A stretch of DNA of 64,000 nucleotides from 3107 sp001483205 (GCA_964291375.2 OZ219809.1:2232001-2296000); one strand, 5' to 3'. Shown: positions 7,654-17,636, counted from the first letter of the stretch. Notes: generated by a model from the sequence alone, not told the origin. Program-made: numbers and translations.

Positions 7654-10600
7654 TCACTCCAGTTCCATCAGCAAATCCTTGGCGTCGATCTGCCCGCCCG
7701 GCTGAACATGCACGGCCCTGACCATCGCGTCCCGCTCGGCATGGATACCGGTTTCCATCTTCATCGCCTCAATGGTCAGCAACAGATCGCCCGCGTTCAC
7801 CTGCTGGCCCGCCGAGACCGCGACCGCCGCCACCACACCGGGCATCGGCGCGCCGATATGATCCGGGTTCGACGGATCGGCCTTAAGGCGGCTGGCCACC
7901 CCGGACTTGACCATCCGATCAGGCACACGGATCACCCGCGGCTGGCCGTTCAGTTCAAAAAACACCTTAACATCGCCTTCCTCGTTGGTCTCGCTGACCG
8001 CTTGCAGGCGAATCTCAAGTATCTTGCCGGGGTCAATTTCCGCCGAGATTTCCTCGCCCGGCTCCATCCCGTAAAAGAACGTTCTGGTGGGCAGGGCGCG
8101 CACCGGCCCGTATTGGCGATGGCGGCCCATATAGTCGAGGAACACTTTGGGATACATCAGATAGCCGTTCAGGTCTTCGTCATCGACCCTGAAGCCCTCC
8201 AGCTCTTTGGACAGGGCGGCGCGGGCGGCCTCCAGATCGACCGGCGGCAGGTGCTTGCCGGGGCGTTCGGTGTTGGGCCGTTCGCCCTTCAGGGCCTTAC
8301 GGACAATCGCCTGGGGGAAACCACCGGGCGGCTGGCCCAAATTGCCGCGCATCATGTCGATGACTGAATCGGGAAAGGCCACATCCGTGCCGGGGTCTTC
8401 GACCTGTTCCCGGCTCAGGCCCTGGCTGACCATCATCAGGGCCATGTCCCCCACCACTTTCGACGACGGCGTGACCTTCACGATGTCGCCGAACATGCGG
8501 TTGGCATCCGCATAGGCCTGCGCGACTTCGTGCCAGCGCTCCTCCAGCCCCACGGACCGCGCCTGCGCCTTGAGGTTGGTGAATTGCCCGCCGGGCATCT
8601 CGTGCAGATAGACCTCGGACGCGGGCGCGGCGAGGCCGGATTCAAACGCCGCATATTGCGCCCGCACCCCCCCCCAGTAGTCAGAGATTTCGCGGATCGC
8701 GCCAATATCAAGGCCGGTGTCGCGCGCATCCCCCGCCAGCGCCTCGACCACAGACCCCAGACAGGGCTGCGACGTGCCGCCGGAAAACGCATCCATAGCG
8801 GCGTCCACCGCATCAACCCCGGCCTCGGCAGCGGCCAGAATCGCCGCACCCGCAATCCCCGATGTGTCATGGGTGTGAAAATGGATCGGCAGGCCGACCT
8901 CTTCTTTCAGCGCCCGGACCAGCACCCGCGCCGCCCCCGGCTTCAGCAGGCCGGCCATGTCCTTCAGCCCCAGAACATGGGCACCTGCGGCCTTCAGCTC
9001 CCGGCCCATGCCGACATAATAGCTCAGGTCATATTTGGCGCGGTCGGGGTTGAGGATGTCACCGGTATAACAGATGGTGCCCTCGCAGACCTTGCCCGCC
9101 CCGATCACCGCATCCATGGCGACGCGCATGTTCTCGACCCAGTTGAGCGAATCGAAAACCCGGAAAACGTCAATCCCGGTCACCGCCGCCTGATGCACGA
9201 ATGCCTGCACCACATTGTCGGGATAATTGGTATAGCCGACGCCGTTCGAGGCACGCAGCAGCATCTGCGTCATCAGGTTGGGCATTCGCGCCCTGAGATC
9301 GCGCAGCCGCTGCCACGGGCATTCCTGAAGAAAGCGATAAGCCACGTCGAATGTCGCCCCCCCCCAGCATTCGACCGAAAAGAGTTGTGGCAGGTTGGCG
9401 GCGTAGGCGGGTGCCGCCCGGATCATGTCGATGGACCGCATCCGGGTGGCCAGCAGCGACTGATGGCCGTCGCGCATGGTGGTGTCGGTGATCAGCAGCC
9501 GCGTCTGTGCCGCCATCCAGTCGGCCACCGCCCCAGGGCCTTTCTGCTCCAGCAGGGTGCGGACGCCGGGGGCGGGATCGGCGCGCAAACGCGGGGGCGT
9601 TGCGGGCCGGATGCCCGCCGGGGGCTTTGGCCGCCCTTGGGTTTCCGGGTGCCCGTTCACGGTGATGTCGGCGATATAGGTCAGCACTTTGGTGCCCCGG
9701 TCCCGGCGCTTTCTGAACCGGAACAGCGCCGGGGTCTCGTCGATGAACCGGGTGGTATAGTCATTCGACAGGAACACCGGATGTTTCAACAGGTTCTCGA
9801 CAAAGGCGATATTGGTCGAGACCCCGCGGATGCGAAACTCCCGCAGGGCGCGGTCCATGCGGGCAATCGCCTGTTCCGGGGTCGGTGCGCGGGCCGTGAC
9901 CTTGGTCAGCAGTGAATCGTAATACCGGGTGATGACGCCCCCCGCATAGGCGGTGCCGCCGTCAAGCCGGATACCCATGCCGGTGGCCGAACGATAGGCG
10001 GTGATGCGGCCATAATCGGGGATGAAGTTGTTCAGCGGGTCTTCGGTGGTGATTCGGGTCTGGAGGGCATGACCGTTAAGGCGGATGTCTTCCTGAGCCG
10101 CCTTGCCGGTCGCCTCGGCGATGGTCTTGCCCTCGGCAATCAGAATCTGCGCCTGAACGATGTCGATACCGGTGACTTCCTCGGTCACCGTATGCTCGAC
10201 CTGAATGCGCGGGTTGACCTCGATGAAATAGAACTGCCCGCTGTCCATATCCATCAGAAACTCGACCGTGCCCGCGCATTCGTAACCGACATGGCGGCAA
10301 ATCCGGTAACCGAGATCGCAAAGCTCTGCGCGCTGTGCGTCGCTCAGATACGGGGCGGGGCGCGCTCGACCACTTTCTGGTTGCGGCGCTGGACAGAGCA
10401 ATCGCGCTCGAACAGGTGATAGAGGCCGCCATGCCTGTCGCCCAGAATCTGCACCTCGACATGACGGGCGCGGGTGATCATCTTTTCCAGATAGCCCTCG
10501 CCGCTGCCAAAGGCGGCTTCGGCCTCCCGGCGGCCTTCGAGCACCTTTTCCTCCAGCTCCTCCGGCCCGTGGATCGGGCGCATCCCGCGCCCGCCGCCGC

Positions 10601-11093
10601 CCCAACTGGCCTTGAGCATCAGGGGATAGCCGATCTGTGCGGCCTCGGCGCGGATGGCCTGCATATCGTCGCCCAGAACGCCGGTGGCCGGGATGACCGG
10701 AACGCCCGCCGCAATCGCCACCTGCCGGGCCGACGCCTTGTCGCCCAGCGCGCGCATGGTTTCCGCCCCCGGCCCGATGAAGGCAATGCCAGAGGCCGCG
10801 CAGGCATCGACAAAATCGGGGTTTTCAGACAAGAGGCCATAGCCGGGATGGATCGCGTCCGCCCCGCATTCCCTGGCCACCCGCAAAATCTCTTCAATCG
10901 ACAGATAGGCCGCGACGGGGCCGAGCCCCGCGCCGATCCGATAGGCTTCGTCGGCCTTGAAGCGGTGCAGGCTGAGCTTGTCTTCCTCGGCAAAGACCGC
11001 CACCGTCTTTTTGCCCATCTCATTCGCTGCGCGCATCACGCGGATGGCGATCTCGCCCCGGTTCGCGATCAGGATTTTGTCAAACTCGGCCAC
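7654..11093 (-). pseudogene. pyc: Pyruvate carboxylase, reading frame broken by one missing base
   Basis: Biotin-dependent ATP carboxylation of pyruvate to oxaloacetate (anaplerosis). The GTG start at 11093 precedes AEFDKILIANRGEIAIR and has GGGGGAG upstream. Biotin carboxylase motifs follow (GGGGRGMR region; EVNPRIQVEHTVTEEV), then the carboxyltransferase domain (TDTTMRDGHQSLLATR; GYTNYPDNVV), and a C-terminal biotin attachment site EAMKMETG about 35 residues from the end. The frame is interrupted near 10350-10362: the first frame ends VVERAPPRI-stop and the second resumes PAPYLSDAQRAEL. Adding one base in the minus-strand CCCCGCCCC run restores 1146 codons, the normal length. The gene is otherwise intact, so sequence error is likelier than true loss. 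Confidence 0.9.
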
Positions 11094-11280
11094 GGGCAGG
11101 CTCCCCCTTGTCGGCTTGCAGCGCGTCTTTCGCTGCATTCGCGCCGGTGATACTCTCTTGCTGCATTGCAGCGCAACCGTTTGCAGGGGGCGGGTGGTCG
11201 ATTCCGAATGTTTCCCATTGGCCGGGGGCGCGCGCCGCCCACCCCATGAGGGGTAGGCGACGCGGCCCGGTCTTGCGACC

Positions 11281-11318
11281 GGGCGGGACGGCTTTGTTGC
11301 CGATGCGCCATTATGTAG
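11281..11318 (-). repeat. Degenerate end of the intergenic element, head-to-head with the next copy
   Basis: Read on the minus strand, CTACATAATGGCGCATCGGC and the following GTCCCGCCC match the element's left 40 bp, facing away from the full copy at 11319. Just outside it, 11265-11284 forms a perfect 8-bp hairpin (GCCCGGTC-TTGC-GACCGGGC). The rest of the 500-bp gap between pyc and uvrD (11094-11280) shows no gene or promoter I can support. Confidence 0.5.
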
Positions 11319-11531
11319 AAAGACCTCTGCATAATAGCATATAGGCTGCCAACCCGTCCGCCCGGCGCTTACGCCGGGCAGCGCCTGCCTGCCCCCCGGC
11401 AGGCGCTTTGAGCGTCTCAACATGTTGGGGCGTATGGACTTTATGGCAATGGCGTCGTCAATGTGGACCGTCGCGAAAAGCGCCCGCCCAGGCAGGCGGC
11501 TGCCCGGCTTGGTCAATATGCAGAAGTCTTT
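11319..11531 (+). mobile_element. MITE-like intergenic element, full copy (213 bp)
   Basis: Ends AAAGACCTCTGCATAA and TATGCAGAAGTCTTT form imperfect terminal inverted repeats. The inside carries the family blocks: GCCCGGCG/CGCCGGGC hairpin, GCGCCTGCC..GGCAGGCGC hairpin, GCGTATGGACTTTATGG and AATGTGGACCGTCGCGAAAA. No coding capacity. It lies 66 bp upstream of uvrD, so it may lie in that gene's leader. Confidence 0.8.
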
Positions 11532-11597
11532 GACCGTGAAAGAACATAAAGCGAACGCCCTTTCCATTTCCCGCGAACAGCATTAAAGTTCCGCGCC

Positions 11598-13925
11598 ATG
11601 AGCAGTTTAGAAACAGTCCCCCCCAAACCCGACACCGGGCCGAAACTCAGCCAACTGGCAATGGCGGCCCGGCCTGCGCCATATCTCGACACCCTGAACC
11701 CGGCGCAGCGCACGGGTGTCGAAACCCTGAACGGCCCCGTCCTGATGCTGGCAGGCGCGGGCACCGGCAAAACCCGTGCGCTGACCGCCCGCATTGCGCA
11801 TCTTCTCAACACCGGGCAGGCGCGGCCCAATGAAATTCTCGCCGTCACCTTCACCAACAAGGCGGCGCGGGAAATGAAGGATCGCGTCGGGGCGCTTCTG
11901 GGTCATGCGGTAGAGGGAATGCCGTGGCTGGGCACATTTCATGCGATTGGCCTGAAGCTCCTGCGCCGTCACGCGGAACTGGCCGGGCTGAAACCCAATT
12001 TCACCATTCTGGATACGGATGATCAGGTCAGACTGGCCAAGCAGCTTATTCAGGCGGCGAATATTGATGACAAACGCTGGCCCGCCCGTCAGCTTGCGGC
12101 CATCATCGACGCCTGGAAAAACCGTGCCTGGACGCCGGAGACCCTGCCGGAGGGCGAGGCCGCCGCCTTTGGCGGCAAGGGACCGGCCCTTTATGCGGAA
12201 TACCAGAACCGCCTGCGGGTTCTGAACGCGGTGGATTTCGGCGATCTGCTGCTGCATGTGGTGACGCTGTTTCAGAAAAACCCCGATGTGCTGGGGAAAT
12301 ATCAGCACTGGTTCCGCTATATTCTGGTGGATGAATATCAGGACACCAATGTGGTTCAGTATCTTTGGCTGCGCCTGTTGGCCCGCGGGCACGGGAACAT
12401 CTGCTGCGTGGGCGATGATGATCAGTCGATCTATGGTTGGCGGGGGGCCGAGGTGGGCAATATCCTGCGGTTCGAGCGGGATTTTCCCGGCGCGCATGTG
12501 GTGCGGCTGGAACAGAACTACCGTTCCACCCCCCATATCCTTGCCGCCGCAAGCGCGGTGATTGCGGGCAATGAGGAGCGATTGGGCAAGACGCTGTGGA
12601 CCGATCTTGAGGAGGGCGAAAAGGTCCGCCTGATCGGCCACTGGGACGGCGAGGAAGAAGCGCGCTGGATCGGCGAAGAGGCCGAGGCGATGCAGCGCGG
12701 CACCCGCTCTATGGCCCCGATGAGCCTTGATGACATGGCGATTCTGGTGCGCGCGTCCCACCAGATGCGCGCCTTTGAGGAACGGTTTCTGACCATCGGT
12801 CTGCCGTATCGGGTGATCGGCGGGCCGCGCTTTTACGAACGGGCGGAAATCCGGGACGCCATGGCGTATTTCCGGGTGGTGGTCAGCCCCGATGATGATC
12901 TGGCGTTCGAGCGGATTATCAACGTGCCCCGGCGTGGGGTGGGGGAAAAGGCGCTTCAGACGATCCGGCGGGCCGCGCGTGATCCGGGCGCGCCGCTTAC
13001 CGGGGGGGTGCGGGCGCTTCTGGCGGCGGGCGGGATCGGCGGTAAGGCCGGGACCGGGCTGTCCCGGCTGATTGCGCAGATTGACCTGTGGGCGGGGTTG
13101 GCGCGGTCAAAGGATCAGTGCCATGTCGAGCTTGCCGAGCGCATTCTTGAGGAGTCCGGCTATACCGACATGTGGCAGAACCGCAAAACCCCGGACGCAC
13201 CGGGGCGGCTGGAAAACCTCAAAGAGCTGATTGAGGCGCTGGGGGAGTTCGACAATCTGCAAGGCTTTCTGGAGCATGTGGCGCTTATCATGGACAATGA
13301 TGCGGGCGGCGAGGGTGAGAAGATCACCATTATGACCCTTCATGCCGCCAAGGGGCTGGAATATCCGGCAATCTTTCTGCCCGGCTGGGAGGACGGGCTG
13401 TTCCCCTCTCAGCGGTCAATGGACGAAAACGGCCTGAAAGGGTTGGAGGAAGAGCGCCGCCTGGCCTATGTCGGCATCACCCGCGCCGAAGCGCTCTGCA
13501 CGGTCTCTTTCGCCGCCAATCGCCGGGTTTATGGCAAGTGGCAGTCCGCCATGCCGTCACGTTTCATCGACGAATTGCCGCCTGATCATGTGGAGGTGCT
13601 GACGCCGCCGGGTCTCTATGGCGGCGGGGGCGGCGGGGCAGGTGCGGGCGCGCGGATGCAGGACCGGGCGGCCCGGGCCGACGCCTATGCCTCTCCGGGC
13701 TGGCAGCGGATGCAGGCGGCCCGCGCGCCTGACCCTGCGGTGCGCCCGGTGGTGATCGACGCCCGTGCCGAGCCGGTTTATGGCAGGGGCGACCGGGTGT
13801 TCCATGACAAGTTCGGCTATGGGGTTGTGACCGGGGCAGAGGGCGACAGGCTGGATATAGCGTTCGACAAGGCCGGGGCGAAGAAGGTCGTGGCGCAGTT
13901 CGTCAGGGCCGCCCAAGGGGATTGA
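11598..13925 (+). CDS. uvrD: UvrD/PcrA-type superfamily 1 DNA helicase
   Basis: A 775-residue ATP-dependent 3'-5' DNA helicase for nucleotide-excision and mismatch repair and clearing of stalled forks. SF1 motifs appear in order: AGAGTGKT (motif I, about residue 53), VTFTNKAAREMK (Ia), VDEYQDTN (II), GDDDQSIYGWRGA (III), VRLEQNYRST (IV), TLHAAKGLEYPAIF (V) and LAYVGITRA (VI). The C-terminus has a PcrA/UvrD-like Tudor fold (GRGDRVFHDKFGYGVVTG), preceded by a glycine-rich linker. Length is normal. It is divergent from pyc. pcrA would be an equally good name. Confidence 0.93.
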   Translation: MSSLETVPPKPDTGPKLSQLAMAARPAPYLDTLNPAQRTGVETLNGPVLMLAGAGTGKTRALTARIAHLLNTGQARPNEILAVTFTNKAAREMKDRVGALLGHAVEGMPWLGTFHAIGLKLLRRHAELAGLKPNFTILDTDDQVRLAKQLIQAANIDDKRWPARQLAAIIDAWKNRAWTPETLPEGEAAAFGGKGPALYAEYQNRLRVLNAVDFGDLLLHVVTLFQKNPDVLGKYQHWFRYILVDEYQDTNVVQYLWLRLLARGHGNICCVGDDDQSIYGWRGAEVGNILRFERDFPGAHVVRLEQNYRSTPHILAAASAVIAGNEERLGKTLWTDLEEGEKVRLIGHWDGEEEARWIGEEAEAMQRGTRSMAPMSLDDMAILVRASHQMRAFEERFLTIGLPYRVIGGPRFYERAEIRDAMAYFRVVVSPDDDLAFERIINVPRRGVGEKALQTIRRAARDPGAPLTGGVRALLAAGGIGGKAGTGLSRLIAQIDLWAGLARSKDQCHVELAERILEESGYTDMWQNRKTPDAPGRLENLKELIEALGEFDNLQGFLEHVALIMDNDAGGEGEKITIMTLHAAKGLEYPAIFLPGWEDGLFPSQRSMDENGLKGLEEERRLAYVGITRAEALCTVSFAANRRVYGKWQSAMPSRFIDELPPDHVEVLTPPGLYGGGGGGAGAGARMQDRAARADAYASPGWQRMQAARAPDPAVRPVVIDARAEPVYGRGDRVFHDKFGYGVVTGAEGDRLDIAFDKAGAKKVVAQFVRAAQGD

Positions 13926-13978
13926 AGCCCCCCGTCCGGGGCGCTAAAGGCTGAGCCGGTCAAAAGACGGAGCAACCC

Positions 13979-14266
13979 ATGCCGATCAACCAGGACACCG
14001 TGCGGCGCGTGGCCCATCTGGCCCGTATCCGGGTGGATGAAGACGCCCTGCCAGCACTGGCCGGGGATTTCAACGCCATTCTGGGGTTCATCGATGAGCT
14101 CAAAGAGGTGGATATTGAGGGCGTGGAGCCGATGGTCTCGGTCACCCCGATGCGCCTGAAGCGCCGCGCCGATCAGGTGACTGACGGCGACCGGCGTGAA
14201 CAGGTTCTGGCCAACGCCCCCGACGCCCGCGAAGGCTTTTTCGTGGTCCCGAAGGTGGTGGAGTGA
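13979..14266 (+). CDS. gatC: Asp-tRNA(Asn)/Glu-tRNA(Gln) amidotransferase subunit C
   Basis: A 95-residue small subunit with the family pattern TVRRVAHLARIRVDEDALPAL then FNAILGFIDELKEVD and near the end REGFFVVPKVVE. GatC wraps around GatA and stabilises the GatCAB complex, which converts mischarged Glu-tRNA(Gln) and Asp-tRNA(Asn). The stop overlaps the gatA start (TGATG), so the two are coupled. gatB is not next to them. Confidence 0.95.
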   Translation: MPINQDTVRRVAHLARIRVDEDALPALAGDFNAILGFIDELKEVDIEGVEPMVSVTPMRLKRRADQVTDGDRREQVLANAPDAREGFFVVPKVVE

Positions 14267-15753
14267 TGGCTGGGGCGAACCGACTGACCATCGCCGATGC
14301 CCGCGACAGGCTCAGGGCACGGGACATCAGCGCGGTCGAGCTGACCGAAACCTGCCTGAACGCAATCGGGGACGCGGGCGCGCTGGGGGCATTTGTCCAT
14401 CAAACGCCCGAGATCGCCCTTGAACAGGCAAAAGCCGCCGACGCGCGCCTTGCCGGGGGCGACGCGCCCGCCATGTGCGGCATCCCGCTGGGCGTCAAGG
14501 ACTTGTTCTGCACCCGTGGCGTGCCCTCTCAGGCGGCAAGCCGCATTCTGGAAGGCTTTCGCCCGGACTACGAATCGACCGTAACCCGAAACCTGTGGGA
14601 TGCGGGCGCGGTGATGCTGGGCAAGCTGAACATGGACGAGTTCGCCATGGGGTCGTCAAACGAAACCTCATGCTACGGCCCTGCGGTCAATCCGTGGCGG
14701 CGGGCAGGCGACGAAACCGGGCTGACGCCGGGCGGTTCCTCGGGCGGTTCCGCCGCCGCCGTTGCCGCCGACCTCTGCCTTGGCGCAACCGGGACCGATA
14801 CCGGCGGCTCGATCCGCCAGCCCGCGGCCTTTACCGGCATCACCGGGATCAAGCCCACCTACGGGCGGTGTTCGCGCTGGGGCATCGTGGCGTTTGCGTC
14901 CTCGCTTGATCAGGCGGGTGCGCTGACCAAATCCGTGCGCGACGCGGCGATCATGCTGGAGGCCATGTGCGGGCATGACCCGAAGGATTCGACCTCTGCC
15001 GATCTGCCTGTCCCGTGTTTCGAGGCGGCGCTCGACGGCGACATCCGCGGCAGGAAAATCGGCATTCCCCGGCAATACCGCATGGACGGGATGCCCGAAG
15101 AGATCGAACGGCTCTGGGCTACGGGGGCGGAAATGATGCGCGACGCGGGCGCAAAGGTCGTCGATATATCCCTGCCCCATACCGGATACGCGCTGCCCGC
15201 CTATTACGTGATTGCCCCTGCCGAGGCGTCCGCCAACCTCGCGCGGTATGACGGTGTGCGCTATGGCCACCGGGCGGCGCTGGCCGAGGGCGAGGGCATC
15301 GGCGACCTTTACGAGAAGACCCGCGCCGAGGGATTCGGGCCGGAAGTCAGACGCCGGGTGATGATCGGGGCCTATGTGCTGTCGGCGGGGTTCTATGATG
15401 CCTATTACAACCGCGCGCGCAAGGTGAGGGCGCTGATTGCCAGGGATTTTGAGGCCGCCTTTGCCGATGGGGTCGAGGCGATCCTGACCCCGACAACCCC
15501 GTCCGCCGCCTTTGGGTTGGGAGAGATGCAGAACGCCGATCCTGTACGCATGTATCTGAATGACGTGTTCACGGTGACGGTCAATCTGGCCGGGCTGCCC
15601 GCGGTTTCGGTTCCGGCGGGTCTTGACGGGGCGGGGCTGCCGCTGGGGCTGCAACTGATTGGCCGCCCCTGGAACGAAGGCGCGTTGCTGAATGCGGCCC
15701 ATGTTCTGGAAAAGGCAACGGGATTTGTTTCCAAACCGGCCAGATGGTGGTAG
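14266..15753 (+). CDS. gatA: Asp-tRNA(Asn)/Glu-tRNA(Gln) amidotransferase subunit A
   Basis: A 495-residue amidase-signature glutaminase that supplies ammonia to GatB. The catalytic triad region is visible: GVKDLF (Lys, about residue 78), the glycine/serine loop GGSSGGSAAAVAADL, and TDTGGSIRQPAAFTG with the nucleophilic Ser. ATG at 14266 in a TGATG overlap is preferred to the in-frame GTG at 14263. The last codons, GFVSKPARWW-stop, and the following non-coding bases are duplicated about 350 bp downstream (see the duplication entry). Confidence 0.95.
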   Translation: MAGANRLTIADARDRLRARDISAVELTETCLNAIGDAGALGAFVHQTPEIALEQAKAADARLAGGDAPAMCGIPLGVKDLFCTRGVPSQAASRILEGFRPDYESTVTRNLWDAGAVMLGKLNMDEFAMGSSNETSCYGPAVNPWRRAGDETGLTPGGSSGGSAAAVAADLCLGATGTDTGGSIRQPAAFTGITGIKPTYGRCSRWGIVAFASSLDQAGALTKSVRDAAIMLEAMCGHDPKDSTSADLPVPCFEAALDGDIRGRKIGIPRQYRMDGMPEEIERLWATGAEMMRDAGAKVVDISLPHTGYALPAYYVIAPAEASANLARYDGVRYGHRAALAEGEGIGDLYEKTRAEGFGPEVRRRVMIGAYVLSAGFYDAYYNRARKVRALIARDFEAAFADGVEAILTPTTPSAAFGLGEMQNADPVRMYLNDVFTVTVNLAGLPAVSVPAGLDGAGLPLGLQLIGRPWNEGALLNAAHVLEKATGFVSKPARWW

Positions 15754-15786
15754 GGTGCGTGTCACACAAACAATGGTGATGAACAG

Positions 15787-15984
15787 ATGATGCGGTATAT
15801 GGTTCTGATGATGGTGGCGTCTCTTGCCGTTGCGGGGTGCGCTTATGAAAGCGGCCAGGGCGAATCGGTTGTGGGGTCCGGCGATTACGAAGACGGCTTG
15901 AGGGATCAGGCGGCGCGTGAAGCGGTGCAGCGCATCCCGGAAAAAACGACCGTCGGCCATACAGGGCACACAGGCGGAATATAG
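15787..15984 (+). CDS. Small putative lipoprotein
   Basis: A 65-residue protein with a type II signal peptide: hydrophobic MVLMMVASLAVAGC, with lipobox LAVAGC placing the lipidated Cys at about residue 18. The mature part is short and hydrophilic (SGDYEDGLRDQAAREAVQR). It is clearly paralogous to the N-terminus of the next lipoprotein, which has a matching segment (GFGNYKDYLKEQAARKAVQR). It may be a shortened copy left by a tandem duplication. Function unknown; the mature peptide would sit on an envelope membrane. Confidence 0.65.
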   Translation: MMRYMVLMMVASLAVAGCAYESGQGESVVGSGDYEDGLRDQAAREAVQRIPEKTTVGHTGHTGGI

Positions 15985-16001
15985 TCCTGAGCCTGCGAAG
16001 T

Positions 16002-16056
16002 GGTGGGGCGGGCTGGTCTTGGGACTGGCCCGGCTCGGAAATCATGCAGAGGTCTT
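16002..16056 (+). repeat. Right-hand end of the intergenic element at a duplication junction
   Basis: GGCCCGGCTCGGAAATCATGCAGAGGTCTTT matches the right end of the family, given here as CATGCAGAGGTCTTT at 16042-16056. The left end is not recognisable. It ends exactly where similarity to the gatA tail begins. Confidence 0.6.
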
Positions 16057-16306
16057 TCTGCCGGAACAGGCGGCGGGATTTGTTTTCAAACCGGCCCGAT
16101 GGTGGTAACATCCCGCGAATGAAGGAATGAGGGTGGGCAGTGTAATGCGGTCTGTGGTCTTGGTGATTGTGTCTTCTTTGGTCCTTGCGGCCTGTGTCCC
16201 CGAGGGACAGCAGGGCGAAACCGGTGTCGGGTTCGGCAACTACAAGGACTATCTGAAAGAGCAGGCGGCCCGCAAGGCCGTGCAGCGTGGCCCGGAACGG
16301 ACGATT
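16057..16306 (+). repeat. Tandem duplication of gatA 3' end plus lipoprotein 5' part
   Basis: The segment from about 16057 resembles about 15700-15950. The shared core is CGGGATTTGTTT[C/T]CAAACCGGCC and GATGGTGGTA, which in the first copy encodes the last residues of GatA including its stop. A lipoprotein signal sequence follows in both copies, then SGDYEDGLRDQAAREAVQR / GNYKDYLKEQAARKAVQR. The second copy of the gatA tail is still open in frame but encodes nothing useful. Confidence 0.8.
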
Positions 16307-16912
16307 GTGCCGCCTGTCACGCGCGCCCCCGACAGCGGGGAAACAACGACAACGACGGTGGCGCGGGCCGAGGCTGCACCCGCCCCGGTTCCGCAGCCGC
16401 CTGCCCCGGCCCCAACGCCGGTCGCGCAATCGCCCGCCCCGGTTGCAGCGGAAGAGCAAACCGCCGAACAGCCAGCCGAACAACCCGCCGAACAACGGCT
16501 GGCGCGCTCTGCCATCTCTGACGAGCAGGACTTCGAGGCGGTCTCGGGCCGGGAAACCATCGAAAGCGACGCCGAGCGCATCGCCGCCAGCCGTCAGCGC
16601 TATCAGGTGATCGAACCGGGCGCGTTGCCGGAACGCCCCGGTGATATGGGGCCGAACGTGGTGGATTACGCGCTGGCCACCAGCCACCCGGTCGGACAAA
16701 AAATCTGGCGGCGGATCACCATCCTGTCAGCGAACAGGTTCAACCGCAACTGCGCCGGATACGCATCGTCCGACCACGCCCAGCAGGATTTTCTGGCCAG
16801 AGGCGGGCCGAAATGGGACAGGCTGGGCCTTGATCCCGATGGCGACGGCTATGCGTGTTACTGGGATCCGGCCCCGTTCCGGGCGGCGTTGTGGGCAAAT
16901 TCCGGCAACTAG
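16145..16912 (+). CDS. Lipoprotein with C-terminal excalibur-type calcium-binding domain
   Basis: 255 residues from the ATG at 16145 (an in-frame ATG at 16127 lies upstream). The lipobox is LVLAAC. Next comes a region similar to the preceding small lipoprotein, then a low-complexity Pro/Ala/Thr linker (about residues 70-125, with EQPAEQPAEQ repeats) typical of envelope-spanning spacers. The C-terminal domain has NCAGYASSDHAQQDFLA and LDPDGDGYACYWDP, the DxDxDGxxC signature of excalibur domains. Likely lipid-anchored and Ca2+-binding in the periplasm; precise role unknown. The duplication that produced its 5' end also carried the gatA tail. Confidence 0.8.
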   Translation: MRSVVLVIVSSLVLAACVPEGQQGETGVGFGNYKDYLKEQAARKAVQRGPERTIVPPVTRAPDSGETTTTTVARAEAAPAPVPQPPAPAPTPVAQSPAPVAAEEQTAEQPAEQPAEQRLARSAISDEQDFEAVSGRETIESDAERIAASRQRYQVIEPGALPERPGDMGPNVVDYALATSHPVGQKIWRRITILSANRFNRNCAGYASSDHAQQDFLARGGPKWDRLGLDPDGDGYACYWDPAPFRAALWANSGN

Positions 16913-17626
16913 GTGGTGGACCGGCCTGACCTGACCGACTGTCCGTCACCGAATTTCGGTGATCGGCGGGGTGGCGCGCGCCCGGACCTGATCGTGCTGC
17001 ACTACACGGCGATGGACAGTGTGCAGGCGGCTCTGGACCGCCTGTGTGACCGGCGCGCCGGGGTGTCCGCGCATTATCTGATCTCTGAGACCGGGTTGAT
17101 TTACCGGCTGGTTGCCGAGGACAAGCGCGCCTGGCACGCGGGCGCGGGCGCATGGGGCGCGGTCGGGGACGTTAATTCGCGCTCAATCGGCATTGAGCTT
17201 GCCAATCCCGGCGATGCGCCGTTCCCGGAGCCGCAGATGGCGGCGCTTGAGTGGCTTCTGACTGATGTGATGGGGCGGTGCGCCATTTTGCCGGAGCGCG
17301 TGATCGGTCATTCCGACATGGCACCGGGGCGCAAACGTGATCCGGGGCCGAGATTCGGCTGGCGGCGGCTGGCGGCGGCGGGGCTGTCGGTATGGCCCCG
17401 GACCGCCGGGGCGTCAGGGGCGCGGGCGCGCGGGCGTGTTGATGCGGATTTCCTGCGCGCGCTGGGGCGGATCGGCTATCCGGCGGCACCGCCCGAGGCG
17501 CTGACAGAGGCGTTCCGGCTGCGGTTCCGGCCCCGGCATGACGGCCCGCCCGACCTGACCGACCTGGCACTTGCCGCCGATCTTGCCGTGCGCTTTCCGG
17601 TTGACCGCGCCGGTTCGGGCGGCTAG
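16913..17626 (+). CDS. N-acetylmuramoyl-L-alanine amidase (AmpD/amidase_2 family)
   Basis: A 237-residue protein from a GTG directly after the preceding stop. Amidase_2 zinc-site features: LIVLHYTAMDS (first His), RLVAEDKRAWHAGAGAW (second His), RSIGIELAN, and VIGHSDMAPGRKRDPG with the third zinc His and catalytic Lys/Asp. It hydrolyses the bond between MurNAc and L-Ala in murein or anhydro-muropeptides. No signal peptide is visible, as for cytosolic AmpD. The tail after about residue 165 is family-typical of alphaproteobacterial versions. Its last bases contain the likely rnpB promoter. Confidence 0.9.
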   Translation: MVDRPDLTDCPSPNFGDRRGGARPDLIVLHYTAMDSVQAALDRLCDRRAGVSAHYLISETGLIYRLVAEDKRAWHAGAGAWGAVGDVNSRSIGIELANPGDAPFPEPQMAALEWLLTDVMGRCAILPERVIGHSDMAPGRKRDPGPRFGWRRLAAAGLSVWPRTAGASGARARGRVDADFLRALGRIGYPAAPPEALTEAFRLRFRPRHDGPPDLTDLALAADLAVRFPVDRAGSGG

Positions 17627-17629
17627 GGG
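17601..17629 (+). promoter_or_regulatory. Likely sigma-70 promoter of rnpB inside the amidase gene end
   Basis: TTGACC, 17-bp spacer, TAGGGG. The -10 box includes the amidase stop codon TAG, and the expected transcription start (about 17636) coincides with the first base of the RNase P P1 helix at 17637. Confidence 0.55.
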
Positions 17630-17636
17630 ACGGGGT

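Noticed and set aside
8530..9915. Long plus-strand open frame opposite pyc
   Set aside because: Antisense shadow of a conserved gene in GC-rich DNA, with low-complexity composition; the minus strand has clear protein homology.
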